Source of the DNA: Melieria omissa | Taxonomy: Eukaryota > Arthropoda > Insecta > Diptera > Ulidiidae | Reading direction: 5' to 3' | Length of the DNA stretch: 64,000 bases | Assembly (NCBI GenBank): GCA_963971225.1 | Contig: OZ020268.1 | Location: 115,529,572-115,593,571, forward strand | In this document: positions 1 to 11,284 of the stretch, piece after piece | Layout of the letters: every line of letters starts with the position of its first letter | How positions within the stretch are numbered: position 1 is the first letter of the stretch | The notes under the pieces: model-generated | What the model was told of the DNA's origin: nothing | The model's input: only the letters and a program-made list of their open reading frames with translations | Databases searched by the model: none | Translations under genes and position numbers: made by a program

Positions 1-37
1 TGGCTGCAATAATTACACTATAGGAGAAGATTTTAGT

Positions 38-536
38 ACCAATTTTGATTAAGTACGAAATAAACACCTTGCACATGTTCAGTTTTGGCTTAATTCTGGC
101 GTTCAAGTTCATTTCTGAGCTTTGATGTATTCAGAGACCTATAGTAGAATTTTATGGCGAATATTTTTGTGGTACTTATTGTCTTTAAAAAGTCCTGTTT
201 TATAGGACATTTTTGGGATTTTAGAAAAAAGGGTCAAATTGACCCAGACAAATAGGAGCTACAGGGTTAAAATGCTCCACAGAAATGTTCTTCGTAGTAT
301 TTTACATCAAATTGCTGAACACATCATGTACCTAAAATGTGAGGTTACATGGTTTTCGTATGCCGATTCACCATAAGAAGGAGCAAAAAGGTGAAAACTT
401 TGACCTCCCCTAAAAATTCAGACGTAAAGTTTCAAAACACCGTTACACGTATATTTTTTTTTGCCCCCTCTATCAGAATCCATTGTCAGAACCTTGTTAT
501 TTTGAAAAAAAAAAATTTATTTTATTGTGCAGTGTT
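38..536. repeat. Dispersed repeat family A, copy 1
   Basis: About 490 bp that recurs in the same orientation at 57592-58085 with high identity along its whole length. Both copies run from a CCAATTTTG-like start to a shared end, TTGTGCAGTG. The short ORF inside is not conserved as a reading frame between the copies, so this is a non-coding repeat. No inverted ends or target duplication were found; the class is unknown. Confidence 0.8.
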
Positions 537-603
537 ATTAAAACATAAAACTTTTTACGCATAACGAAAATTTGCATATTTCTTCATTTACTTCTTCATT
601 TAA

Positions 604-1308
604 GGGGGTATTCTGGTCGAGGCGGTCCGAAATATCGATGTTTTCAAATCGTTGTGGATGAAAAGCTTTTCAATATTTTTATTCAAGGTTTTGAACAATA
701 ATTTTCATTAATGATGTTAAGAATATCTTCTTTAATAACGGTTCATTCGATGCCTCGAACTTGAGCATGCCGAAAATAGTTGTTCCATGGTGGACATGAT
801 ATCTTCAGTTCAAATATTCTGAAACACAAAATGTGACCCATTTTGTAATCGCAAGACTTCCTGCTATCGCCTTATCTAGGATATAAGCAAACAAAAAATT
901 TCTTCAATTAAAATCAGGTGTTAAAAAAAAACGATTTTTTGCCCTGTTTTTGTTGATATTTTGCATTAAAAACATTAGTTAAACAAATGCTTTTGCCATA
1001 ATCCTAGATAAGGCGATACCCACACATTTGCTTAGTATCTTTGTAAAATTTCAAGTCAATTGGACCAGTCGTTTTTTGTGAATCGTGTCTACCGTCCCGA
1101 AAAACATGGTTTCGAGAAAAAGAAGAAAAGGTTCCGGGCGCACAGAGATTAACGCGGTCGGCGCGCCGACTTTGACATCCCATAACTTTCGGAATTTTCG
1201 AGATATTGGAAAAATACTTTCACAGTTTGAATTGTAAATACGTTGAGATTATGAAAATGTAATAAAAAAAATTTCGAATTTTTGAAGCCGTCACTGCGGA
1301 ATACCCCC
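604..1308. mobile_element. TTAA-flanked non-autonomous DNA element (family T1, copy 1)
   Basis: A 705-bp element flanked on both sides by TTAA (600-603 and 1309-1312). Its ends are inverted: GGGGGTATTC on the left and GAATACCCCC on the right. It has no transposase ORF. Internally, around 1030-1110 and 1240-1290, it has the same layout as the element at 52211-52940 (an AATCGTGT..ACCG..CGAAAAA..ATGGTTTC block and a GAAAATGTAA-rich right arm), so the two belong to one family. TTAA targeting is known for piggyBac and Kolobok. The G-first end differs from the usual CCY start of piggyBac, so the superfamily is unsettled. Confidence 0.78.
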
Positions 1309-1324
1309 TTAAAATCTCATCTTC

Positions 1325-1392
1325 AAAAAAAATTAAAAATGCACATCGAATAAGTTTTGATTTGAAGTATTTTCACCAAGTTTGAAATCAAT
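1325..1392 (-). repeat. Inverted copy of repeat family B
   Basis: Read on the minus strand this matches the block at 5270-5340: CTATTGATTTCAAA, then GTGAAAATACTTCAAATCA. Related blocks occur at 5790-5870 and in the array at 8455-9060. It is a non-coding dispersed repeat of unknown class. Confidence 0.55.
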
Positions 1393-2063
1393 AGGTCTGT
1401 TTGGCCAGATTTCCAGTAAAAATTATCCAGTAAAAAATATCAGGAGGGTAAGCCAGCGTACGCTCCCTAAAATCAAACTATCCAAAAAAGTAAACAAACA
1501 GCAATTTGTAAGAATTTGCAAGTTTTAACTCTTGTTTACACCAATGGGGCTTGGCCCACTCACAATACACAGTAAAAAGGGTGTAAACAGAAGGGTTAAA
1601 GAACGAAACAGCTGCTCTAAAAGTTTCATTTGAGGTTTGAAGTGGTAGAGAAAATTAAGTTAAATCAGACATTTAATGCAAAATGCAAGTAGTTCGTTGC
1701 GCTCAATCTGCAATTCTTCCCTTTCAGCTTCAGCGGATAAAGCTGAGCAAGACGGTTGTGGGTCAGCAGACTTGCGAACGCACAATTTCTTTGCTGTTTC
1801 CATTTGCTTCCAAATATTTTCAAAATTTATGTTTCATATGGCAGCCAGTCATATGTTTTTCTTGTTCTTCTTCTTACTGGCAAAAAGTTACTGGACAACA
1901 TTTCTCCAGTAAAAACTTGCAACTTCTCACGAAATGAACTGTCACTTTACGCTCTCAGTTTCTCTCTCGTTACTGGAGATTTGGCGTCAACAAACAGGAT
2001 CCAGTAAAAATGTGTACAAATTTGTACAAATTCGTACAAATTATTCTCTGCCAAACAGACCTA
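1392..2063. mobile_element. Candidate MITE with 14-bp inverted ends and seven CCAGTAAAA-type motifs
   Basis: A perfect inverted pair bounds this segment: TAGGTCTGTTTGGC at 1392-1405 and GCCAAACAGACCTA at 2050-2063. CCAGTAAAA occurs at 1413, 1427, 1906 and 2001, and the reverse TTACTGG at 1874, 1888 and 1970. Repeated subterminal motifs of this kind often bind transposase in DNA transposons (inference). Part of it (1890-2050) recurs at 22115-22260. If the outermost TA is the target duplication this would be Tc1/mariner-like, but that is not proven. The overlapping ORFs at 1676-2236 show no known domain. Confidence 0.5.
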
Positions 2064-3795
2064 ATATATGTGTATATTCAAAAATTAAAAAACAACATTA
2101 TAAATCATTTCCGAATTTCAAAAAGTCCCATCTGAACGAAGGTTCATTTTTCAAAATGTACCTATGTCTAAAATTTTATTTTTTTTTAGCTTTACCAGTG
2201 ATGAATCAATCAGTCAGAACAAACAATTACATTTAGGTATATATTTTTAAATTTATATTTTCATATTATTTTAGAGACTTTTTCTAATATACACCAATAT
2301 TTTCTAATATTTATTTACAAACAAAACTAAATCAATTAGTGCCAATTTAATAACTACTTTAAAATATTCCCAACAGTTATTAAACATCTTTCCGTATTGC
2401 AGCACCCGACCAGACTGAACCCTTCGAATAACAACAACAATGCAAAACACTTGGACAAAGCAATTGAAATTTGCTTCAAGTTTTTTTGTTACATTTCGTG
2501 CAGCAACCTTGAGAAACACTCAAAATATGTAACAATTTGTTGGCGTCAAACAACATAAAAACAGCTACAACAATCAAAATTAGCTTCGATTTGGATTCGA
2601 TTTCAATAAAAATGTACACGTATGGGCCATAAAACTTAATTTAACACCAATGCAGATTGTACGGCACACATAATGTCAGCTGTCAACAAATCGTTGCGTG
2701 CGGCAACGTTGAATTTTAAACAAATAATCAAATAAATAAACCAACGTAAGTGCAGAATTTAATGTGCGCCTAAAGTTGATTGCCTCGTGCCGGCTGTTGT
2801 TGTGCGCTGTTGCTGATAAGAAACCAACAACAACACGAACAACAACAACAAAAATGTTTGTGCAAAAGAATTGATTTGCGCGCGCCACAAAATCAAAAAC
2901 AAAATCTAAAGAAGACACGAATAGTGACATTCTCGTTGCGCTGTGAGCGAGAAACAACCGAAGAGCAACAAAACGAGTACTCGCACTCGATCGGTCGGTT
3001 GAGTGAAAAGTAAATAAAATTCTTGAAAAGCCACACTTCAAAAGTGTGATTTTTTTTTTTCATTTACGGTGAATTGAACAAACAGACACTTTGATAGAAG
3101 ACAAATCGACATGTGTGCAGTTTGACTTGTGTGAAAAACGGCGCTCAGAGATAAAACATAAATTTATTTACCACATAAATATTCACTCGAACATGTTGAA
3201 ATAATTTGATTGATGGGACGCATTGACGACGCATTGATGGGGCAACAATTTTTAATATATTTGAAATATTTTCAGCATTCCCACACAGCTCAGCAATTAC
3301 TTGTTAAATATTCATACAAATTGACATGTGCAAATATTTCATATTTGAAGCGAATTTATGTGATGAAAACAATTGCAACAACAAAACAAACGCATACCAA
3401 AAAAAACTCCAATCAAACTGTTTAACAGTGCTCGACATTCATGGCAAAGTATTTCGCTGTTTTATTTGCACCGGAACACTGGTGGCGCTTTTTTGCTAAT
3501 GCGATTTATACAGCAAATTCAATTTATTAAACTTTCAATTGAATTGGCTTGTTTTCAGTATTTTTCTTTATTTATTTATTTTGTTTTTTGTAACATTCGC
3601 GGCAAATCACATTCTCATGCGCGCAGACACAACGAAAGACTGAACAAGTTGGACTCGCTGACGCTGGTCGCAGTCGATCGCCGCCAGTTAGCCAGCAGTC
3701 TGGGCTCTTTTGTGTCGTGCAGCTTCACAATCTTTTATACCTATTCATTTGCAAACGGTTGCGCTATTGAGCATCGTTCTCAAAAGAGCACTTAA
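2064..3795. other. No gene recognised
   Basis: AT-rich sequence with CAA-type runs near 2820-2850. ORFs on both strands (for example 2676-3041 minus, 3373-3795 plus) have no domain, signal peptide or conserved motif that I recognise. The less AT-rich stretches at 2930-3010 and 3640-3730 could be regulatory or untranslated exon sequence, but nothing proves it. Confidence 0.4.
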
Positions 3796-3940
3796 CCCTG
3801 CAACGATTATCGCTAATTCTAAATTTATGTTAAGAAGTAGTTTTTGCTTTGAGCAAAGTAAAAAAAGGAGAGGGGAGAAAACAAAACTGAAAGAAAAAAG
3901 GCTTAAGAAAAATTAAGAGGCTTATTTCGCTCGTAGAGGG
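3796..3940. mobile_element. Possible short TTAA-flanked element
   Basis: A 145-bp segment bounded by TTAA at 3792-3795 and 3941-3944, starting CCCT and ending AGGG. Only the outer few bases match well (CCCTGCAACGA against the reverse complement CCCTCTACGA). The arrangement is like the clearer TTAA elements in this window, but chance is not excluded. Confidence 0.3.
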
Positions 3941-4129
3941 TTAACACTCAATTCCAGTTGTTATTGTTATATATGTTCTATCTATATATAGAAACATGTA
4001 TGTCTGTTTGTTGGTAACACGACACTAAAACTCAAAAACTAAGCGGCCAATTGAGCTCAATCTTTCAGGAAATGTTCGCCTTGAGTAAATCTCGGTAAAC
4101 CACATAATACGAATACCACCCGACACGTG

Positions 4130-4945
4130 GGCGTGGCACCTCTCATACAACCGAAAGTTTTAACATCGAATATCTTTGGAGTTATAGGTCGGACAGCATT
4201 GAAGTTTAGTACAGTCATTGCTTAGACGCGTCGTTCCAGTGTTGAATTTTTAGAGGAGTGGCACTTTTCAAGCGACCTTTGAATAACTTTTGAACTACAG
4301 CTCACACATCAATGACTTTTGGCACCACCATCCAGTTTACACATGTCCTTCGACAACGGGAATGAGGTGGATATTAGACGAGAGGGCGTGGCACCTCCCA
4401 TACAACCGAAATTTTTAATATCGAATATCTTCGGAATTATAGGTCGGACAACATTGAAATTTAGTACAATGTCATTGCTCAGACGTGTCTTTCCAGTGGT
4501 GGAATTTTAATGGGCGTGGCACTTTTCAAGCGACCTAAATGTTTTGAATAACTTTTGCACTACAGCTCACACATCAATAACATTTGGTACAACCTTCCGA
4601 TTTACACATGTCCTTCAACAAGGGGAATGGGGTGAATATTAGACAATGGGGCGTGGCACCGCTCATTCAACCCAAGTTTTTAATATGGAATAGTTTCAAA
4701 ATAATAAGTCGGATAGCATTGAAATTTTGCATACCGTCATTCCGTAGATGTGTCATTCGAATGGTAAAATTTTATGGGTGTTGGAAAAGAGGCGTGTCAA
4801 ATTTTTTGTGACTCAAATTTTCCGCGTTTGGAACTGTCACTCGCACATCATCAATGAAACTGGGTCACACCCTTCCAGTGGAGGAATGAACTGGGCATTG
4901 CATGAAAAGGGCATGGCACCGCCCATACAACTGAAATCTATATAT
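4130..4945. repeat. Degenerate tandem array, ~260-bp unit, about three copies
   Basis: The phrase GGGCGTGGCACC followed by CATACAACCGAAA recurs near 4129, 4384, 4649 and 4910, that is every 255-265 bp. Between them, 'AGGTCGGACAGCATTGAA', 'CTCACACATCAATGAC' and 'ACACATGTCCTTC' recur in the same order. The short ORFs in consecutive units resemble each other only because the DNA repeats. A TATATAGAAACATGTATGTC stretch just upstream (3985) and TATATATAATTG just after may be the ends of a larger repeat element. Confidence 0.75.
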
Positions 4946-5259
4946 AATTGACCGACTGATTCATCATTGCCCAATCCAAACTGATAAAGCTACCAACATG
5001 AAATTTGAACATTTAGGAAATGAAACTTCCGCTATGAGATTTTTTTACACTGGGGGTCTTAAGGGCCCAAATATGTTGTAAGAAGAAACTTAAATTCTGA
5101 TGTGACGTAAAGGTGGGCAGGAAGGCCAAAAGCCTTCCAGAGCACTGAGTCCAGTTTGGACTATTGTACTATACCCATGCAAGATAGGGAAAGATAGGAG
5201 ACTGATATCTCATATTTCACCCGTTTTAATATGTGTATGCAACACTGTTTTTTTTATTT

Positions 5260-5378
5260 TTTTCATTTAATGGGCCTATTGATTTCAAAGTTAGTGAAAA
5301 TACTTCAAATCAAAATTAATTCGACACGTATTTTTGAATTTCTTCAAAACTCAAAATTCAACAATGGGTTAAGGTTCA
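5260..5378 (+). repeat. Repeat family B copy, interrupted by the SINE
   Basis: Contains CTATTGATTTCAAAG, GTGAAAATACTTCAAATCA and CAACAATGGGTTAAGG. The same blocks occur in inverted form at 1325-1392 and, more diverged, at 5775-5870 and 8455-9060. The SINE at 5387-5765 landed in or beside it. Confidence 0.5.
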
Positions 5379-5386
5379 TATGTGAG

Positions 5387-5765
5387 GATGTTGGTTGGTT
5401 GGTTTAGTGGCTGCCTCTGTATGAGACACACTTAGGCCTATGGGCCCGTTGTGATACCACAAATTCCACCCGTTTGAAACATGTGATACAACACACATTT
5501 CAAACCGGATGGGGGAAAGGGAGGGAGGGGACCTACAGTTTAACGCCGAATACGAACGGCGGTTTTTTGGTAATATTTTCTTTCACACTTGGAGGTTTTG
5601 CCATTGCCTGCCAAGAGTGCACTTGTGCGATTCTTGTAATTCTCATTCCCTTCATGTGGATAGCGATAGAAGTAAATGAGTGTTTTTTCCAGCCCAAGCC
5701 AGGAATCGAACCTGGGGCGCTCGGTATGAGAAGCCAGCGCGCTACCCGCTGAGCTATCGAGGCCG
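5387..5765 (-). mobile_element. tRNA-derived SINE (copy 1), with target-site duplication
   Basis: A 379-bp SINE reading right to left. It is flanked by identical 9-bp direct repeats, ATATGTGAG, at 5378-5386 and 5766-5774. The 5' head (5690-5765, minus strand) is tRNA-like, with an A box TAGCTCAGCGGG (5745-5756) and a B box GGTTCGATTCC (5702-5712): an internal RNA polymerase III promoter. The anticodon stem no longer pairs, so this is not a working tRNA. The 3' tail (5385-5460) contains GTGGTATCACAACGGGCC and AAGTGTGTCTCATACAGAGG and ends in a short AACC repeat. That tail resembles the 3' UTR of the LINE fragments at 40500, 61700 and 22080. A second copy lies at 25453-25842. Confidence 0.9.
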
Positions 5766-5774
5766 ATATGTGAG

Positions 5775-7482
5775 TAGACTACGAAAAATAATGAACCGAT
5801 TGGCCTATTGACTTCAAAATTGACGAAAATACTTCAAGTATTACAAATAATTAAACACATTATTTCATATAATTCAGTACAGCAACCAAAATTTCTCTGC
5901 AAATCAATCGATGCACATTGTGTAACTTTTCATTGCAACTTTAAAGACACAGTCAGCAATTAAGGGTTAATTAAGTACGTTCAAATTTGTCGGTACAGAA
6001 CAATAATGAGTTTTATGGCAGCTGAACAACTCAACCGGCTTTTGGCTTACAGCTGTTGGTGGTTGAAGCAACACAAACCGGCCAGTCGATAGTTGAGTTT
6101 TGTTGTATAGTGAGTGCTGATTGTTTTCGCACACACACACACAGCCACACAGTTTTATGCTCCACTTGATAATCCGCTCATTCGTTTTCTGGCGAGCGCA
6201 CAGCAATGAGAAGAGTCGTAAAAGTGTCTGTGAGCATGGAGAGTGCACCTTTCCGCAGCTGTGCGCTCCGTTTGAATAAAACAATTGTCTGTATGTGTCA
6301 ATGGTTGTGCGGCTAGTGAACGTCAAATTTTTTTTATTTTGGTATGAAAACAGTGAGCTACTTTACTTGTAAACAATTTTGCGCTGTCGAAAGTGTGGTC
6401 TGCGCAGTTGTTGATGTTTTTGTAGTTTTTTCTATCTTTAGAAACAACTTGTTTGTCTGTTTTCATATACAATCATGTATACTTGTATATTTGCTATATT
6501 TGTGAATGTTTGCCTGTCTTTCGGTGCTTTACAGTTGACGAAATGACTGAACGTAAATAAATGCAAAATATTTTGCAGATACAAATTTACAGTTTATTAT
6601 TTTGGGATCGTTTAAAATTCTTAGGTGGGTGCGAGGCCGAGGCGGTTTTCGAATTATGTTCCATAGATGAAATCTGATCATGAGTGATTCAAGTAATTGT
6701 TCTGAATAAATTAAAATGAATGAATTAAAAAAGTTGTGTTAGACGTGTTTTCATGCGAAAGATCTTTTTTTATTACTAAACATTTTGCAAGCATTCCAGA
6801 AATGGTTCCAGTTTAAAAAAAAATTTATTTTTAATAATTTGAATTTTTAAATTTTTTTTATTATTTTTTAATTGTAATTTTCTTTTCAATTAAATTTTTT
6901 GAATTTTCAGATAATAATAATAAAAAATATTTTTTTCTAATCCAAAAAATCAACAAATCTTCGTTTATTGTTCTTATTTAATTACTAAAATACCACAAAC
7001 ATTCCACAAATGGGCTCAAAGTCTACGAAATGGCACCGACAGTCCAAAATAATATTAATTAAATCAACAAACTAGTTGCTTTAGTCACCTTGTATCTGAA
7101 ACAAGAAGCATGTGGCACAAATTAAAATTCATTAAATTCCTTGAATGCAAAGCATTGACACTACGTATGAATATTTACAGTTTACAGTATTTTTTGTTAC
7201 ACCGTGAATGTTGTTTCCGCACATTCCGTCGCTTTTAAACATAGTTCTAAATAATATGTAATTTTTCAAGATTTTCTATTCACCTGCGTCATATATAAAC
7301 AAAGTTAAATTCAATAAATAAATTCAATTATATTTTTTAGGTTATATTCGCCGGTTAGTCGCCAAAAGTATTCTGTGATTACCGATATGGTTTTTAACAA
7401 TAAGTACATATAATTTTGCCAGGACTTTCTTCACTATATCACATATATGACCGAAAAAAAAATAATATTGCATATATTTTTT
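5775..7482. other. No gene recognised
   Basis: Begins with a diverged family B repeat piece (5790-5870). The rest is AT-rich, especially 6820-6920, with a short (CA)n at 6130-6142. The minus-strand ORF at 5967-6326 has no recognisable domain. Confidence 0.4.
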
Positions 7483-8420
7483 TTATAAGTTTTTTTCCCA
7501 AGTGGTGTTCACAGTAGCAAGTTCGCGTAGGGTCGACCTTCTCCAAGTGTGTTTTGGTCGACCGCGACTTCTACTTCCGTGCGGGTTCCAATCCAGTGCC
7601 ATTCTCGTGATGCTATCGGGAGGTTTTCTTAGTGTATGACGTATCCATTTCCATTTTCTGCGCTTTATTTGCCTCAGAATGGGTTCCTCATTGGTTATCT
7701 TCCACAGCGCGTCGTTACTATTTGTCGTATACGAACGCTGCCCTGGCTTTACTCAGTCTGCAGTTGGCATCTTCTTCCGCTCCGCCGTCTGCCTTGATTG
7801 TGCAGCCAAGGTAGCAGAAGCTGTCGACGAACTGCACGGCACAGCCGTCAATCATTATATGGTTTGTGCTGCTATGTTGACTCTCATGGCTTTGGTCTTG
7901 GCGATGTTGATCTCCAGACCAACGGTGCGAGCCAGCGCGACCAGGAAGTCGGCTTTTGCTTGCATGTCGCAGAGTTTGTGCGAGAGGAGGCAGATGTCAT
8001 CAGCGCAGTCCAAATCCTCGAGATGCCTAGTGAAGATCCATACGATGTCTCGTTGGTGCAGGGTGAGTTTGCTCCTGACGTCGTCCAGTACGATGGCGAA
8101 GAGGAGAGGCGACAAGGGGCAGCCTTGCCTGACTCCTGCATTGGTAGTGAAAGAATCGCTGATGTTGAGTTCTCGTAGAACGCTCTGATGAGATGAATTA
8201 GTTTCTGCGGGACCTCCTTTCTACTCAATGCTAGCCAAATTGCGCTTCTTTTTATTGTGTCGAATGCTTTCTTGAAGTCGATGAACAACATGTACAGCGG
8301 AGAGTGCCACACAATTCATTGTTCTACTATGATGCGGAGTGTGTTAGCTTGGTCAACACAGCTCCGATGAGGGCGAAAGCCAGCTTGCTCATCTCTTAGG
8401 GAGCTTTCGACACATTTCAT
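7483..8420 (-). pseudogene. Non-LTR retrotransposon fragment, reverse transcriptase and C-terminus, degenerate
   Basis: A 5'-truncated LINE on the minus strand. Reading from 8402 down: an RT finger motif QAGFRPHRSC, an in-frame TGA at 8313-8315, motif A (FIDFKKAFD, about 8262-8285), a frameshift near 8160, motif B (GVRQGCPLSPLLF, about 8091-8130), and motif C as CADD (7996-8007) where YADD/FADD is usual. Then come CYLGC (about 7815), a stop after VYDK with material missing, and a C-terminal region with RKWKWIRHTLRK and RGRPKHTWRR ending at the TAA at 7483-7485. The order of motifs is that of endonuclease-type LINE RTs. The aspartates of motifs A and C survive, but two stops, a frameshift and an internal deletion make it dead. 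The exact clade cannot be fixed by eye. Confidence 0.88.
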
Positions 8421-8454
8421 GCACATTGCACATTGCATTTTTCTAGGTAACACG

Positions 8455-9060
8455 CTTTTTAATAAAAAATCTGACGAGGTCAATAATGGGTTAAAGTTTT
8501 TTATGAGTAATTGGTTTCTGTCACTTCTTAGTAAAACCGCTTCAAATAATATATAATGCGAATCGTATGTTTCAGTTTTTCGAAATTCAAAATTTGACTT
8601 GTTCAACTTGTGGGTTAAGGTTCGTTCATGCAAAGACTATAGGAAAAACATAAACCATAAATAAATATGATAAATATTCATAAAAATAAATAATAATAAA
8701 AATAAATAACAATTAAAAAATAAAATAAAAAAATATTGATTATGATAAATAATTCGATAAGACTTTTGAATTGTTTTAAATATCAAAATTTGATTTGGTC
8801 AACCGTGGGTTAACAGTTTGTCTGAGGAAACATTATTTAATGTTTTTATTTATATTGGCTTCAAATATGGTGAAAGCATTTCAAATGAGAAATAATAAAA
8901 AAAATTTTTTCATCAAAGTCTAACGGGGTCAGCAATGGGTTAAAGGAAACTTGATTCATTGGACTCATTGATTTCAGACTTGGAAAAATTACATAAAATT
9001 AGAATTAATGCAACACATGTCTTTCAGTGTTTGAAGTTTAGACGAAGGAAAAATTTTTTT
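8455..9060 (+). repeat. Diverged tandem array of repeat family B
   Basis: Variants of GGTCAACAATGGGTTAA recur at about 8477, 8597, 8800 and 8925. Each is preceded by a CAAATTTGA-like block, and the last is followed by CATTGATTTCAGACTTGG, which matches family B at 5280. Unit spacing is uneven (about 125-200 bp), and an A/T-rich patch (8640-8750) separates the units. Confidence 0.45.
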
Positions 9061-11284
9061 TTAGTTTATGTGAAGAAACATAAATTAACACTTTCGTACA
9101 GATATTTTAAGAAAGGTTTAAATTTAAAATTTTTTTGTAGGAGATCGAATTAGGTGGAAAAATGCACAGCAAATCAGCTTCAGGATAATTCAATGATGAT
9201 CGATTTTGTCCGTAAACGTAGCTTAAAATTTGATTTTTTTTAACACAAATCTAAATGTGTTTTTTGTCATACAAAATTACTAATTTTGTATTTACTTTAC
9301 AAAAAAAATTTTAAAGAAAAAATAAAAAAAAAAATAAAAAATATTTAAAAAAAATTTAAAGTTTTTTCAATGCCAAAAGATTTAAATAAAATATAAAAAA
9401 CATAAACTTTGTATTACATTTTCACTTCATTTCACTTTTCATTTATTTAAACAATCATTGCACAATTAAGATTTCATCTTTTTAAAACAAAAGTCATTAA
9501 AAAAACTGCAAATGAAAGGTATGAAATGGGTTTTAATTAAATGGTATTAAAAAAAAACGATGGTTATTTCAATGAAACCATACAATTTTAGACGCCAGAC
9601 CCTGCTAGTTATTTTTATAACCAAATAAACCATGAAAACTTTAGTAAAACTCTTCATTTATATTAATTCAAGATTTACAAAAACAATTATTAATTATTAG
9701 GAAATAAATGCTTTCACAAAATGATTAAGTAACAAGTTGTTGCGTTATGTATATAAGTAAGTACAAGTTTCTTACAAGCTTTCGAACTTTTTTCTTATGC
9801 ATTGATAAGCAGTTTTTCAAAAGTTTTTCATGTTTTCCAAAAGTTTTAGCAGCACCAAATTTTACAAATAATTATTTTCAAATTCTTAGTAATGAAAGTT
9901 TGTAGTAAGTTCTCAGTAAATGTTTTGGCTTACTGGGTATCGTAATGTAATTAAGCAAATGTTATTGTTTGTTGTTGTTGTTACTGCTATTATCAACACT
10001 ATTACAAAATTGTGCTTTAGCTTGCAATTGCCAATGTCATTGTTTCCGTTGCTTTTGTTGTTGTTGCTGCTATTTTTATTGTCATAGCCAACACTTTCGC
10101 TAATGGAGTGCAAAGCGCATCAGTAACAACAATGCAAAAGCATTACATCAGCTGTGGAGAAAAATTGCAACAGAATACAATAACAACAACAACACGGCAA
10201 ACAGCAATTTCAAGTGCATTTCGGCACATGACAGCGACACGCACTCACACAAACACACACATACAGAACACGTAGTGCATCTCTCTGCGCATTTGTTTGT
10301 TGGGTGCGGGTGCACTCAGCGCTCAGTGCAGCTCGACGCTTCACATTACGCACAACAAGCGAAATGAGACAAACACTTTCCGCTGCGTAGGCAAATTGCT
10401 GCGTGACAATTTATGTGATATGCCAACAAGCACAAACACACACAGAAACATATATACTTGTGTTTGCTTGGGTCGAATATATTATTTGGCAAGTTGCAGC
10501 ACCGTGCAATGCACAACAATTGGCAGCAGCTGAGTTTTCGGTATTGTTGTGGTTTCCGACTGCAATGGCGATTGGCGCATATTTTATTGATATGTCAGGC
10601 GCATGCTGAGCATGTATGTGTGTCCATGTATATGTGTGTGTGTGTTTGTTTGTTTGTGCAGCATGATGCTGCGTTGCAAATTTACACAAATTAGAACGCG
10701 AACCGTTAACCATAATGAAAATGCAAAATTTGCGCCATATTAGCGCGTCGACAGCTGAAGGGTTTTCGTGTTAATTGATTTCGTAATTTAATTGAAACCA
10801 ACTAAATTGACACCAACAACAACAACAATAATAGGATTTCAACAAATATAGCAATTAGACTATGGCAAACTCTAAGTGGCAGCAAGTGGCAACGAGCATG
10901 TTGCAACGAATCGTTGCAACTTGTGATAGCTACTTAAAATACTCGACACAATTGCGTCACAACAATCGAACGGTTAGGGAAATATTCGTAGATTTATGAA
11001 TGGAATAATTGTCTGATTTACGATATAAGTTAATTAATATTTATTGAAGTGAGCATCATTCAAACTGACATAAATTAGAAAATTGAAATCAAAGACATAT
11101 GAACGACTACAAATACAAACATAAATGTAATCTTACTCGATGTGGGCTAAATAAAATGGCCCCAATATTTCAGGCCTCTATTTCTACTAATTTAAGGGTT
11201 GCAGGTTAATCAAAGGCGACCACCATATCATCATTTCCGTCTTTGTTTGATAAAGAGAAGTATTAAAATTTTTTCTATCTGAAA
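9061..11284. other. No gene recognised
   Basis: Very AT-rich to about 9750, then sequence with CAA/GTT runs (9970-10190), CA-type repeats (10240-10265) and TG-type repeats (10610-10655). ORFs at 10297-10713 overlap on both strands and reflect these repeats. Confidence 0.4.

Noticed and set aside
2900..3010. Possible core promoter or 5' exon in a GC-richer patch
   Set aside because: No convincing combination of initiator, downstream element, start codon and splice donor could be seen.
4319..4951. Similar short ORFs (APPIQPKFLI repeated) suggesting a repeated protein
   Set aside because: Similarity follows the ~260-bp DNA repeat and frames break between units.
5702..5760. tRNA gene on the minus strand
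   Set aside because: A and B boxes are present, but the anticodon stem does not pair and the sequence is the head of a 379-bp SINE with a target duplication and a second copy.
7632..8188. Plus-strand ORFs of 60-169 residues
   Set aside because: Shadows of the minus-strand LINE reverse transcriptase fragment.
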